Below, in pieces: positions 28,521 to 38,400 of a stretch of DNA of 64,000 bases. The stretch covers positions 1-64,000 of the forward strand of contig DAOTTL010000198.1 of NCBI GenBank assembly GCA_034438135.1. The letters are read 5' to 3'. Below the pieces are notes generated by a model that was not told where the DNA came from, made no database searches, and saw only the letters and a program-made list of their open reading frames with translations. The translations under genes and the position numbers were made by a program. Position 1 is the first letter of the stretch. Each line of letters starts with the position of its first letter. This stretch comes from Paraktedonobacter sp034438135. GTDB taxonomy: Bacteria; Chloroflexota; Ktedonobacteria; Ktedonobacterales; Ktedonobacteraceae.

Positions 28521-30308
28521 ATGAGTATATCGCAGATCGACCAGCAACAAGGTATCTTGCCTCTCTTCGACACCATGCTCTGGAGAGCTGAACATCAGCC
28601 AGATAGGCATGCCTTTACTTTTCAGAGACAGGGAAGCACAGGCGGCAGTATGCGGATGACGTACTCAGAACTGGACTACCAGGCACGTGCGATCGCCGCA
28701 TTGCTCCAGGATCGAGGAGCAGTCAATGAACCTGTTCTCTTACTGCACCCACCTTCGCTCGACTATATTGCGGCCTTCTTAGGCTGTCTCTATGCGGGTG
28801 CAATTGCCGTTCCGGCCTATCCGCCGCATTCTGTACGCACATGGCCACGCATTCAGGCCATTGTCAAAGATACTCAGGCCAGGATTATACTCACGAGCAG
28901 TGACATACTTCCCAGCCTACAGAGTAGCTTTGGGATCAATGCTAACCCGCAACAACTGGATTGGATTGCCACCGATAGCCTGGATAAGAGCATGGCTGAC
29001 TCCTGGCGTCCAACGGAAATTGATCTTGAGAGCCTGGCCTTCTTACAATATACTTCCGGCTCTACAGGCTCACCCAAAGGAGTCATGGTCACACATGGCA
29101 ACCTTTTGCATAATCTTCACCTGATGGCCATCCATAGTAAGCAGGATGAGCACAGCCATATCGTTAGCTGGCTCCCTCCTTATCATGATTTTGGCCTGAT
29201 CTGTGGCATTCTCTACCCCATCCATAGAGGATTTCCAGCAACCCTGTCTTCTCCTGTCTCTTTCCTGCAACGCCCTTTCCGCTGGTTACAAACCATCTCG
29301 GATGTCAGAGCAACCATGAGTATGGCACCCAACTTCGCCTTCGATCTCTGTTGCCGTAAAGTAACGCCCGAGCAACGCGAAACGCTCGATCTGAGTAGCT
29401 GGGAGGTTGCGGCCAACGGCGGTGAACCTGTACGGAAAGAGACGCTGGAACGCTTTAGCGCGATGTTCAAAGACTGCGGCTATCGCCACGAGACGCATTT
29501 CCCTGGCTATGGCATGGCTGAGACAACTCTGCTACTGGCGACAGGTCGTAAACTGACCAGACCTGTTACCAAAACTTTCCAGCAGGAGGCATTAGAAGCG
29601 AATACGGCTATCGAGATCGACGAGCACGCGCCAAACGCCAAAGCGGTCGTTGGTTACTCTCATCTCCCTACCGAACAGCGAGTGGTGATTGTAAATCCAA
29701 CAACCTTGTGCGTCTGCCCTCCCGGTCAGGTTGGCGAACTCTGGGTTGACGGGGCAAGTGTGACGCAAGGCTACTGGCAGAAGCCAGCAGAAACAGAACG
29801 CATCTTCTACGCCTATACCTCTGATACGCATGAAGGACCATTCTTGCGCACTGGCGACCTGGCTTTCTTGCTCGATGATAATCTCTTTGTTACAGGCCGG
29901 GCCAAAGATGTGATTATTATTCGCGGCCATAACCACTATCCTCAGGATATCGAACAGACCGCAGAACAAAGTCACTCTACTATTCGTCCAGGTTGCTGTG
30001 TGGCCTTCTCGATCGAGGTCGATGGCGCAGAACAACTGGTCGTGCTGGCTGAGATAGATCAGCGCTACAAATCCTATAAGAATCGCCAGGAGATGCAGGA
30101 CATCGCTCAGACATCGCGTAAGCCATTGGACGGTCAGGAAGTGATCAAGGCCATACGCGCAGCAATTGTAGAGGAACACGATCTGCCAGCGTACCGTATT
30201 ATGCTCGTCACAGCGGGTAGCATACTCAAAACATCCAGTGGCAAGCTCCAGCGACGAGCCAATCGCCAGGAGTTTCTGGACGGAAATATGGGAGCCTGGG
30301 ATGAGTAA
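28521..30308 (+). CDS. Fatty acyl-AMP ligase (FAAL), chain-starting enzyme
   Basis: 595 residues from ATG 28521, which follows GGGAG at 8 nt; ATG 28500 is a weaker alternative. It is an ANL-superfamily adenylating enzyme: A3 motif YTSGSTGSPKGVMVTHGN (~177), SWLPPYHDFGLICGILYP, PGYGMAETTLL, RTGDLAFLLDDNLFVTGRAKDVIIIRGHNHYPQDIE. The FAAL-type FLQRPFRWL and APNFAFDLC segments separate it from FACL enzymes. FAALs convert fatty acid and ATP to acyl-AMP and pass the acyl group to an ACP rather than to CoA. The gene overlaps PKS2, which starts with an ACP, by 8 nt, so that ACP is the expected partner. It has no fused carrier protein. Confidence 0.95.
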   Translation: MSISQIDQQQGILPLFDTMLWRAEHQPDRHAFTFQRQGSTGGSMRMTYSELDYQARAIAALLQDRGAVNEPVLLLHPPSLDYIAAFLGCLYAGAIAVPAYPPHSVRTWPRIQAIVKDTQARIILTSSDILPSLQSSFGINANPQQLDWIATDSLDKSMADSWRPTEIDLESLAFLQYTSGSTGSPKGVMVTHGNLLHNLHLMAIHSKQDEHSHIVSWLPPYHDFGLICGILYPIHRGFPATLSSPVSFLQRPFRWLQTISDVRATMSMAPNFAFDLCCRKVTPEQRETLDLSSWEVAANGGEPVRKETLERFSAMFKDCGYRHETHFPGYGMAETTLLLATGRKLTRPVTKTFQQEALEANTAIEIDEHAPNAKAVVGYSHLPTEQRVVIVNPTTLCVCPPGQVGELWVDGASVTQGYWQKPAETERIFYAYTSDTHEGPFLRTGDLAFLLDDNLFVTGRAKDVIIIRGHNHYPQDIEQTAEQSHSTIRPGCCVAFSIEVDGAEQLVVLAEIDQRYKSYKNRQEMQDIAQTSRKPLDGQEVIKAIRAAIVEEHDLPAYRIMLVTAGSILKTSSGKLQRRANRQEFLDGNMGAWDE

Positions 30309-33300
30309 GCTCTACAGCCATCTGATTGGGGCGCAGTCAGGAGATACGGGACCGGATCGAGCGACTATCGAAGACTGGCTGGTTCGCACACTGGCAGCAA
30401 CGCTCTCACTCGAATCCGCAGAGCTGGATATCCAGGAACCGCTGAAGAGCTACGGTCTGGCTTCGGTGGATGCAATAGGTCTTTCTGGGGATCTTGAAGA
30501 CTGGCTGGGACGCGAGATCTCGCCGACGCTTGTTTACGACTATCCTACGGTCGAGCAACTCGCACGCTATCTGGCTGGTGAGACGCCAGCGTCCATCACG
30601 GAGATGGTTGAACCATCCAGGCAACATACAAACACGGCGGAACCTGTGGCGATCATCGGCATGGCCTGCCGCTTTCCGGGAGAAGCGAGTTCACCCGCAG
30701 CCTTCTGGGATCTCTTACGACGTGGCGCGGATGCCAGAACGGAGATCCCTGCTGAACGCTGGTCAATCGATGAGTTCTATAATCCCGATCCTAACGCACC
30801 AGGCAAGATGTACACACGCTATGGTTGCCTGCTGCCAACGATCGAGCGCTTTGACGCGGACTTCTTCGGTCTCTCACCACACGAGACGACACGGATGGAC
30901 CCGCAACAGCGTCTCTTACTCGAAGTGGCCTGGGAGGCGCTGGAAAATGCTGGACTGGCGGCGAGTACGCTGGCGAAAAGCCAGACAGGTGTTTTTCTTG
31001 GCATGATGCAAAATCATGAATACGCACAGTTGCAGATTCAGCAGGGCGACAAGACCTATCTCGACGATCCCTACTTCGGCATCGGGAGCGCGGCCAGTAT
31101 TGCCTCTGGACGTCTGCCCTATCTGCTTGATCTACACGGACCCGCGCTGGCCATTGATACGGCCTGTTCTTCATCACTCGTAGCCACGCATCTGGCCTGC
31201 CAGAGTTTGCGTCAGAATGAATCGCAGCTCGCCCTGGTGGGCGGCGTGAACATGGTGCTTCTGCCTGAGAATATGGTCAACGCCTGCAAGATGCAGATGC
31301 TTGCGCCCGATGGACGCTGCAAGACCTTTGACGCCTCAGCCGATGGCTTTGTGATGGGCGAGGGCTGTGGGTTCGTAGTGCTTAAACGGCTCTCCGAGGC
31401 CGAGGCTGATCATGATACCATCCTGGCGGTGATCCGTGGCTCAGCCGTCAACCAGGATGGTCGCAGCAACGGGATGACCGCCCCCAATCGATTGGCTCAA
31501 GAGACGGTTATTCGCCAGGCGCTACACAACGCGGGAGTCGCGCCCGATGAGGTTAGTTATGTCGAGGCGCATGGCTCTGGAACGCCTCTTGGCGATCCCA
31601 TTGAGATCGAGGCCTTGCACAATGTGCTGGGTCAGCACAGAAGACCAGAAGAATATCTGCTCGTTGGCTCGGTCAAAACCAACATCGGCCATCTGGCCGG
31701 AGCAGCCGGTATCGCGGGTCTGATCAAAACCGTTCTGGCCCTTCAGAACCGTGAGATTCCGGCTCATCTGCATCTCACAACGCCCAATCCACATATATCC
31801 TGGCAGAAACAGTCTGTCACTATTCCAACCAGCACCATCCCCTGGCAATCAGAACGCACAACACGCATCGCCGGAGTCAGTTCGTTCGGATGGTCTGGCA
31901 CCAATGCTCATATCGTCCTGGAGGAAGCGCCAACGCGTCAGGCCTCTATTAACGAGACAGTACCAACGCATACTCGTCCCTGGCACCTCTTTCCGCTTTC
32001 CGCGCGTACAAAGACAGCGCTAAACAGCGCGGTCGCCAATCTGCGTACACACCTGCAAGAGCAGCCTGCCCTGAGCCTGGCGGATGTCGCGTACACGCTT
32101 CAGTCTGGGCGCAACGCTTTTGAGCATCGACAGGTTTTCCTTGCTCGCACACATGCAGACGTTCTGGAGCAGTTGCAGGAGCATAAACAGGAACAGGTGC
32201 CACGACGTCCTCAGACCAGACGCGATCAGCCGGTCGCCTTTCTCTTTCCTGGCACGGGAGAGCAATATCTGGGACTGGCACAGGAACTCTATCAGCAGGA
32301 AGCAACGTTCCGTGAGATTATCGATGAGTGTTGCACGCACCTCCAAACATCCGCTCATCTGGACCTGCGTCAGCTATTGTTTAACTCACACAAGCAACCT
32401 GTCAAAAATGGGCCTGCCAAAGCTAACGATCTCAACTTGCGGGCGCTTCTAGCTGGCAATGGCAATGGACGCAATGGCAATGGTCATAGCCATACGCCGG
32501 ATGTTACTAACAACGAAAGTCTTCAGGAAAAAATCAGACAGACCGATATAGCACAACCAGCCATCTTTGTGATCGAGTACGCGCTGGCGCGGTTATTGAT
32601 GGAATGGGGTCTGAGTCCACAGGCCATGCTCGGCTATAGTCTGGGCGAATATGTCGCGGCCTGTCTGGCGGGTGTCTTCTCGCTTGAAGATGCACTCGCG
32701 CTGGTGGCACGTCGAGCACAATTGATCCAGGCACAGCAAAATGGAGCCATGCTTGCGGTCATGTTGTCAGAAGAGGCAGCGCTGGAATTTGTCAATGAGC
32801 GAGTTGGATTGGCAATCATCAATGCGCCTCGGACCTGTGTTCTGGCAGGACCTGAAGAGGCTCTGGCCGAGACCCGGCAGGTCCTGACCAGACGCGATAT
32901 TGCCTTTCAGCAAGTTGAGACTACTCATGCCTTCCATTCCAGCATGCTCGCGCCGATACAGGCCGAGCTAACCGCGCTGGCTCAGACGATCCAGTTGAAT
33001 ATACCTGCCATCCCTTATATTTCAAATGTCACCGGCACCTGGATCACGCCTGAACAGGCCACCAATCCTGCCTACTGGGCAGAGCACATGTGTCAGACGG
33101 TCCGCTTCGCCGATGGCGTGGCAGCCGTTCTGCAAGAGACTGAATATCTCCTGGTTGAGGTAGGTCCCGGTCAGGCGCTTGGCTCGTTCGTCAGACAACA
33201 TCCGTTCTGCGACCGCGAACGCATGCAGCGCATCTTTGCCACGCTCCCCTCGGCACGCGAACACCGCCAGGGACAATCCGAGCAGGTTGCTCTACTAACT

Positions 33301-35439
33301 ACCCTGGGCAAGTTCTGGCTGGCTGGCGGCACGATCGATTGGAACGCGTTCCATAAGGACGAACTTCGTCAGCGCGTCTCCCTACCAACCTATCCCTTTG
33401 AACGTCAGAGCTACTGGCCAGAACTACGCCCGAGCCAGAGCACACCTGTCACCAGTGCCAACCCGAGCAGTGTGGCCGTAGAGAGCGAGGGGAAGCGCCC
33501 AAAAAATGACTGGTTCTACCAGCCGATCTGGAAACAGGCCGCAGGTATACGCCACATTTCCGAAGGAACCGCTCTAACACAGCAGGAATGCTGGCTGGTG
33601 CTCGTTGACAATTATGGTGTGGGCTCCTCGATCATCACAAACCTGCGCCAGCAGAACCAGCATGTCATCGCGGTCATGCCAGGCGCAGCCTTCAGTCAAC
33701 AGAGTCAGGAGAACTACAGCCTGCGTCCTGCCGAGCGCAGCGATTATGCTGCCCTTTTCAAAGAACTACGAACCAGAGGTCTGACAATCAAGCGTATACT
33801 GCACCTCTGGACACTGACCGGGCCGGACCTCACACAGTCCGCCACTACGCAGGAGTTGTTGCAATACGGCTTCTATAGTCTGCTCGCCTTGAGCCAGGCT
33901 CTGGGAGATCAGGGTTCAGCGGCATGCGAAATCAACATCGTCACTAACGATCTGCTGGATGTCACCGGCAATGAGCATCTCCAACCTGATAAGGCAACGC
34001 TGCTCGGTCCTTGTCGAGTCATTCCACAGGAATACCCGCACCTGACCTGTCGCATCATCGATATCAGCCTGGAGGAAATGAGCGGACATGAGCAAAAGGA
34101 CAGCCGGATAAAGCAATTGCTGCCTGAACTGATCACTAGATCGACTGGTGAAGTAGCAGCGTTACGGGGCAATCGCTACTGGGAACAGACATTCGAGCAG
34201 GTCTCCCTACCAGAGCAAACCTCTGGGATCGCGCTACGCGAGAGAGGCGTCTATCTGATTACCGGCGGACTCGGAGGGATCGGACTGGCTCTGGCGGAAC
34301 ACCTGGTACGTAGCAAGAACGCCCGCTTGATCCTCGTCGGACGCACAGCGCTGCCAGATCGCAGCAGATGGAACGAGCTTCTCCATCAGGATGAAACTGG
34401 CGAGAGTACTCAACAGATACGCCAGCTCCTGGCACTGGAAGCCCTGGGTGCCGAGATGCTGATCTGCTCAGCGGATGTATGCAACGAACAGACCATGCGC
34501 GAAGTTGTTCAACAGGCCATAGCTCGCTTCGGCGTACTGCATGGCTGCTTTCATGCGGCAGGCGTACCGGGCAACGGCTTGATCCAGTTTAAGACGCCTG
34601 AGCGAGCCGCTCATGTGCTGGAACCCAAAGTTCAGGGCACACTGACCCTGGAGCGCGTCTTGCGCGACGTTGAACTCGATTTCCTGGTTCTGTTCTCCTC
34701 AACCACAGCGGTGACAGGCAGTCCAGGACAGGTCGATTATTGCGCGGCCAATGCGTTCCTCGACGCCTATGCCAGCAACCAGAGGAAAAGTTCGGATCGC
34801 GTCATCTCGCTGAATTGGAGTGAATGGCAGTGGAACGCCTGGGGCGAAAGCGTCGCTAACTTTGGCGAATTAGGAAATTTCCTGCGGGAGAATCGTCGTC
34901 GCTACGGACTGACCTTCGCGGAAGGGATGGAGGCACTCGAACGAGCACTGTCCTGCCGACAGGCACAACTGCTCATTTCAGCTCAGGCTCTGGATCAACT
35001 CATTCACCTGAGCAAGAGTCTTAGCCAGGCAGGCCTATGGCAGGAAAAAGATCAGGAACAGCAGAGCAAGACGAAGCATCCACGCCCAGAACTGGCGAGT
35101 TCCTATGTCGCGCCTGGCAATACCATGGAACGGCAGATTGCCAAAATCTGGGAAGAGCTTCTAGGCTTTGAGCAGATAGGCATTCAGGACAATTTCTTTG
35201 ACCTGGGCGGCAATTCTCTGATCGGCATCAACCTGATCTCACGGTTGAGAACCATGTTCAACATCGAAGATCTGCCAACTTATATTCTCTTTGAAGCGCC
35301 CTCGATCAGCGCCATGGCAAGCCATCTCTCACTCTCACGGAAACAACCAATCACGAGCGACGATAAAACACGTGAGCGGAGCAATAAGCGTCGCGAAAGT
35401 CTGAAGCAACGTATGCATGAACCCAGGAAAACGAGGTAG
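30301..35439 (+). CDS. Type I PKS, first extension protein (PKS2): ACP-KS-AT-KR-ACP
   Basis: 1712 residues from ATG 30301, inside the end of the FAAL gene. The N-terminal ACP (YGLASVDA, Ser55) should accept the fatty acyl group. The KS (from ~114) has the canonical DTACSSS with Cys289, whereas every other KS here reads QTFCSTS; this fits a KS handling a fatty acyl starter. The AT has Ser780 in GYSLGE and HAFHS at 876 (malonyl) and contains an Asn/Gly-rich insert at ~720-730. KR: GGLGGIG ~1322, Tyr1480. ACP2 Ser1639. No DH or ER, so the starter is extended to a beta-hydroxyacyl. The basic C-terminal tail (KRRESLKQR...RKTR) is a probable docking element for PKS3, whose gene starts 6 bp later. 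Confidence 0.94.
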   Translation: MSKLYSHLIGAQSGDTGPDRATIEDWLVRTLAATLSLESAELDIQEPLKSYGLASVDAIGLSGDLEDWLGREISPTLVYDYPTVEQLARYLAGETPASITEMVEPSRQHTNTAEPVAIIGMACRFPGEASSPAAFWDLLRRGADARTEIPAERWSIDEFYNPDPNAPGKMYTRYGCLLPTIERFDADFFGLSPHETTRMDPQQRLLLEVAWEALENAGLAASTLAKSQTGVFLGMMQNHEYAQLQIQQGDKTYLDDPYFGIGSAASIASGRLPYLLDLHGPALAIDTACSSSLVATHLACQSLRQNESQLALVGGVNMVLLPENMVNACKMQMLAPDGRCKTFDASADGFVMGEGCGFVVLKRLSEAEADHDTILAVIRGSAVNQDGRSNGMTAPNRLAQETVIRQALHNAGVAPDEVSYVEAHGSGTPLGDPIEIEALHNVLGQHRRPEEYLLVGSVKTNIGHLAGAAGIAGLIKTVLALQNREIPAHLHLTTPNPHISWQKQSVTIPTSTIPWQSERTTRIAGVSSFGWSGTNAHIVLEEAPTRQASINETVPTHTRPWHLFPLSARTKTALNSAVANLRTHLQEQPALSLADVAYTLQSGRNAFEHRQVFLARTHADVLEQLQEHKQEQVPRRPQTRRDQPVAFLFPGTGEQYLGLAQELYQQEATFREIIDECCTHLQTSAHLDLRQLLFNSHKQPVKNGPAKANDLNLRALLAGNGNGRNGNGHSHTPDVTNNESLQEKIRQTDIAQPAIFVIEYALARLLMEWGLSPQAMLGYSLGEYVAACLAGVFSLEDALALVARRAQLIQAQQNGAMLAVMLSEEAALEFVNERVGLAIINAPRTCVLAGPEEALAETRQVLTRRDIAFQQVETTHAFHSSMLAPIQAELTALAQTIQLNIPAIPYISNVTGTWITPEQATNPAYWAEHMCQTVRFADGVAAVLQETEYLLVEVGPGQALGSFVRQHPFCDRERMQRIFATLPSAREHRQGQSEQVALLTTLGKFWLAGGTIDWNAFHKDELRQRVSLPTYPFERQSYWPELRPSQSTPVTSANPSSVAVESEGKRPKNDWFYQPIWKQAAGIRHISEGTALTQQECWLVLVDNYGVGSSIITNLRQQNQHVIAVMPGAAFSQQSQENYSLRPAERSDYAALFKELRTRGLTIKRILHLWTLTGPDLTQSATTQELLQYGFYSLLALSQALGDQGSAACEINIVTNDLLDVTGNEHLQPDKATLLGPCRVIPQEYPHLTCRIIDISLEEMSGHEQKDSRIKQLLPELITRSTGEVAALRGNRYWEQTFEQVSLPEQTSGIALRERGVYLITGGLGGIGLALAEHLVRSKNARLILVGRTALPDRSRWNELLHQDETGESTQQIRQLLALEALGAEMLICSADVCNEQTMREVVQQAIARFGVLHGCFHAAGVPGNGLIQFKTPERAAHVLEPKVQGTLTLERVLRDVELDFLVLFSSTTAVTGSPGQVDYCAANAFLDAYASNQRKSSDRVISLNWSEWQWNAWGESVANFGELGNFLRENRRRYGLTFAEGMEALERALSCRQAQLLISAQALDQLIHLSKSLSQAGLWQEKDQEQQSKTKHPRPELASSYVAPGNTMERQIAKIWEELLGFEQIGIQDNFFDLGGNSLIGINLISRLRTMFNIEDLPTYILFEAPSISAMASHLSLSRKQPITSDDKTRERSNKRRESLKQRMHEPRKTR

Positions 35440-35445
35440 AACTAT

Positions 35446-38400
35446 ATGACAAACGCGCCAAACTATGATACAGCCATCGCACTGGTTGGCATGGCGGGAC
35501 GTTTCCCCGGTGCCCCAGATATAGAGACATTCTGGCAAAATCTGGTCGCGGGTCAGAAAGCCATTCGCCTCTTTACAGATAACGAGCTGCTGGCTGCTGG
35601 CATCGCGCCAGAGACGCTGGCACAGCCAAACTATGTCAAGGCGGGCGCGGTGATCGAGGAAGGCGATGCGTTCGACGCACCTTTCTTCAAATTTTCACCA
35701 CGCGAAGCAGAAATTACTGATCCTCAGCACCGTGTCTTCCTGGAATGTGCCTGGGCAGCGCTGGAGGATGCTGGCTACGATCCTGAGACCTATCCAGACC
35801 TGATTGGCGTCTTTGCAGGCTCGGCGTTGAGCGCCTATCTCCTGAACAATCTCTTTCCCAACGATGAGATGATGAAGTTAGGCGGCGGCATGCAGGCTGC
35901 GATCAGCAACGACAAAGACTCGCTGGCCTCTACCGTCTCTTATAAGCTCAATCTACGTGGCCCGGCCATTGCTGTTCAGACCTTCTGTTCAACGTCACTG
36001 GTGGCAACCCACCTGGCCTGTCAGAGTCTGCTCAACTATGAATGCGATATTGCTCTGGCCGGTGGCGTGGCGCTCTCATCTCCCCAGGTAGAGGGCTACT
36101 CTTATGAAGAAGGAGGCATTCTCTCGCCCGATGGCGAATGTCGAACGTTCGATGCCAATGGACGAGGCAGCGTCATGGGCAATGGCGTGGGCATCGTTGC
36201 GCTGAAACGTCTGGAGGAAGCTCGTCAGGATGGCGATCAAATCTATGCAGTCCTGCTCGGCTCGTCGATCAATAACGACGGCAGTGTACGCGTCAGCTAC
36301 ACGGCCCCTGGTCTGAGCGGTCAGACAGAGGTGATTGCCCAGGCCATGAGCAATGCGCAGGTGGATGCGGAAACCATTGGCTATATCGAGGCTCATGGAA
36401 CGGCGACGATGTTGGGTGACTCGGTTGAGGTGGCCGCTATGACCAGGGCCTTTGCACGCAGTACGGAAAAACAACAGTTCTGCGCCATCGGCTCCGTCAA
36501 GCCAAATATCGGTCACCTGGACCGCGCGTCAGGTATCACCGGCCTGATCAAGACGGCGCTGATCCTGAAGCATGGACAGATCCCGCCCAGTCTCAACTTC
36601 CAACAGGCCAGCCCTGATCTGCATCTCGCCAGTAGCCCGTTTTATGTCAACACAAAGCTGCAAACATGGCGCAGTGGAGAGACACCGAGACGCGCAGGCG
36701 TCAGTTCATTCGGGGTTGGCGGCACCAACGCCCATGTGGTCCTGGAAGAGACGCTTGAGATGGAACCCTCCACTCTCGCTCGTCCCTGGCAACTCCTGCT
36801 TCTCTCAGCCAGAACAGAGAATGCCCTGAACACAGCTACGGCGAATCTGGCAGCCCACCTGCAAACACATACCGACCTGAATCTCGCGGACGTGGCCTAT
36901 ACCCTGCAAGTTGGACGCAGCGCCTTTAATTATCGTCGCTTCGTTGTCTGTCAGGACCAGGGCGATGTGCTGACCAGCTTGCTCGCTGCCGACGCTTTTC
37001 AGGACGCTTCCGCTCACCAGGTGTATCGCGATCGTCCGGTAGCATTCCTGCTGTCCGGCACGCACGGACCCTCCGTAGAAATAGCACAGTCGCTCTACCA
37101 GGAAGAAGCCTCCTTCAGGGCTATAGTAGAGCATGGACTGGCTCTCCTACAAGAGCATACCGACAGAGACATTCGTGGATTGTTCGTCAATGAACTCGCG
37201 TCCATGACGGAACTGGATCATCAACTCGTGTCCTTTCTCTCTGAATACGCACTGGCCAGTATGCTGATCCAATGGGGTGTAAATCCACAATCTCTTCTTG
37301 GATCGGGTACCGGTATGTATATCGCGGCATGCGTGGCAGGTATCCTCTCATTGGAGGACGGGCTGCGTATCATCGCAGGCAGAGAAAACCCGGAACTGGT
37401 GCTGCACAACTGCGCACTACATGAGTCCACTTTGCCTCTGTTCTCTCACCTGACAGGTTCCTGGATGACACCTGAGCAGGCGATCGATCCACATTTCTGG
37501 CTCACACACCTGGGCGAGGATACAGACGCGACCGACAGCATCGCACCCTTTTTACAGGAGACTGAAGGCGTTCTGCTCGCATTCGGTGGAGAACAAGCTT
37601 CTGGCTCTCTTTTGCAGGAACTCACCGCATCCGCTGAGGAACATCAGATACAGGTTCTCACGCTGTTGTCCGAAGATAAACAATCCGGCAGAGCGGCACT
37701 CTTGAAGACGTTGGGTCAGATCTGGTTAGCTGGCATCACAATCGACTGGGCAGCGCTCAACAGCGATGAGCGCAGACTTCGTGTCTCGTTGCCGACCTAT
37801 CCCTTCGAGCGTCAACGCTACTGGCTGGATAGTCCCGCTCAGCAACGGGCAGCAACCCTCGCCCTGACTCGATCTCAGAGCAGAAAAAATCCCGACAGTG
37901 CGAACTGGTTCTACCAGGAAAACTGGCTTGCCACTCCCCTCCCGTCAACCAGTGAAATGACCCGGAGACAACAGACATGGCTGGTTTTCCTTGATACACA
38001 CGGACCCGGTGAAGCCATCGCCCAACGTTTAGAAGCACAGAACCAGCGCGTGATACGTGTCTATGCGAACGATGCTTTCGCCCAGACGAGCGAACAGTAT
38101 TTCCAGATCCGACCGGGCGAGCAAGCCGATTACAAGCAAATCTGTGACACACTGACACAGGCTGGCTGGCAACCTGAGCGCGTGCTCCACTGTTGGAGTA
38201 TGAATGGCGAGTCTGAACCCTTGCCGACAACCCCGACCAGTTTCAGGATGCGCCAGGAGACCGGCTTCTATAGTCTGCTCAACCTGGCTAAAGCCCTGGC
38301 GGAATGCATGTACGATGAGCCGGTTCAGGTTATTGCCCTGAGCGAGAACGCCATGGCCATCACGGGTCAAGAACGTCTCCAGCCGGAGAACATTACGCTG

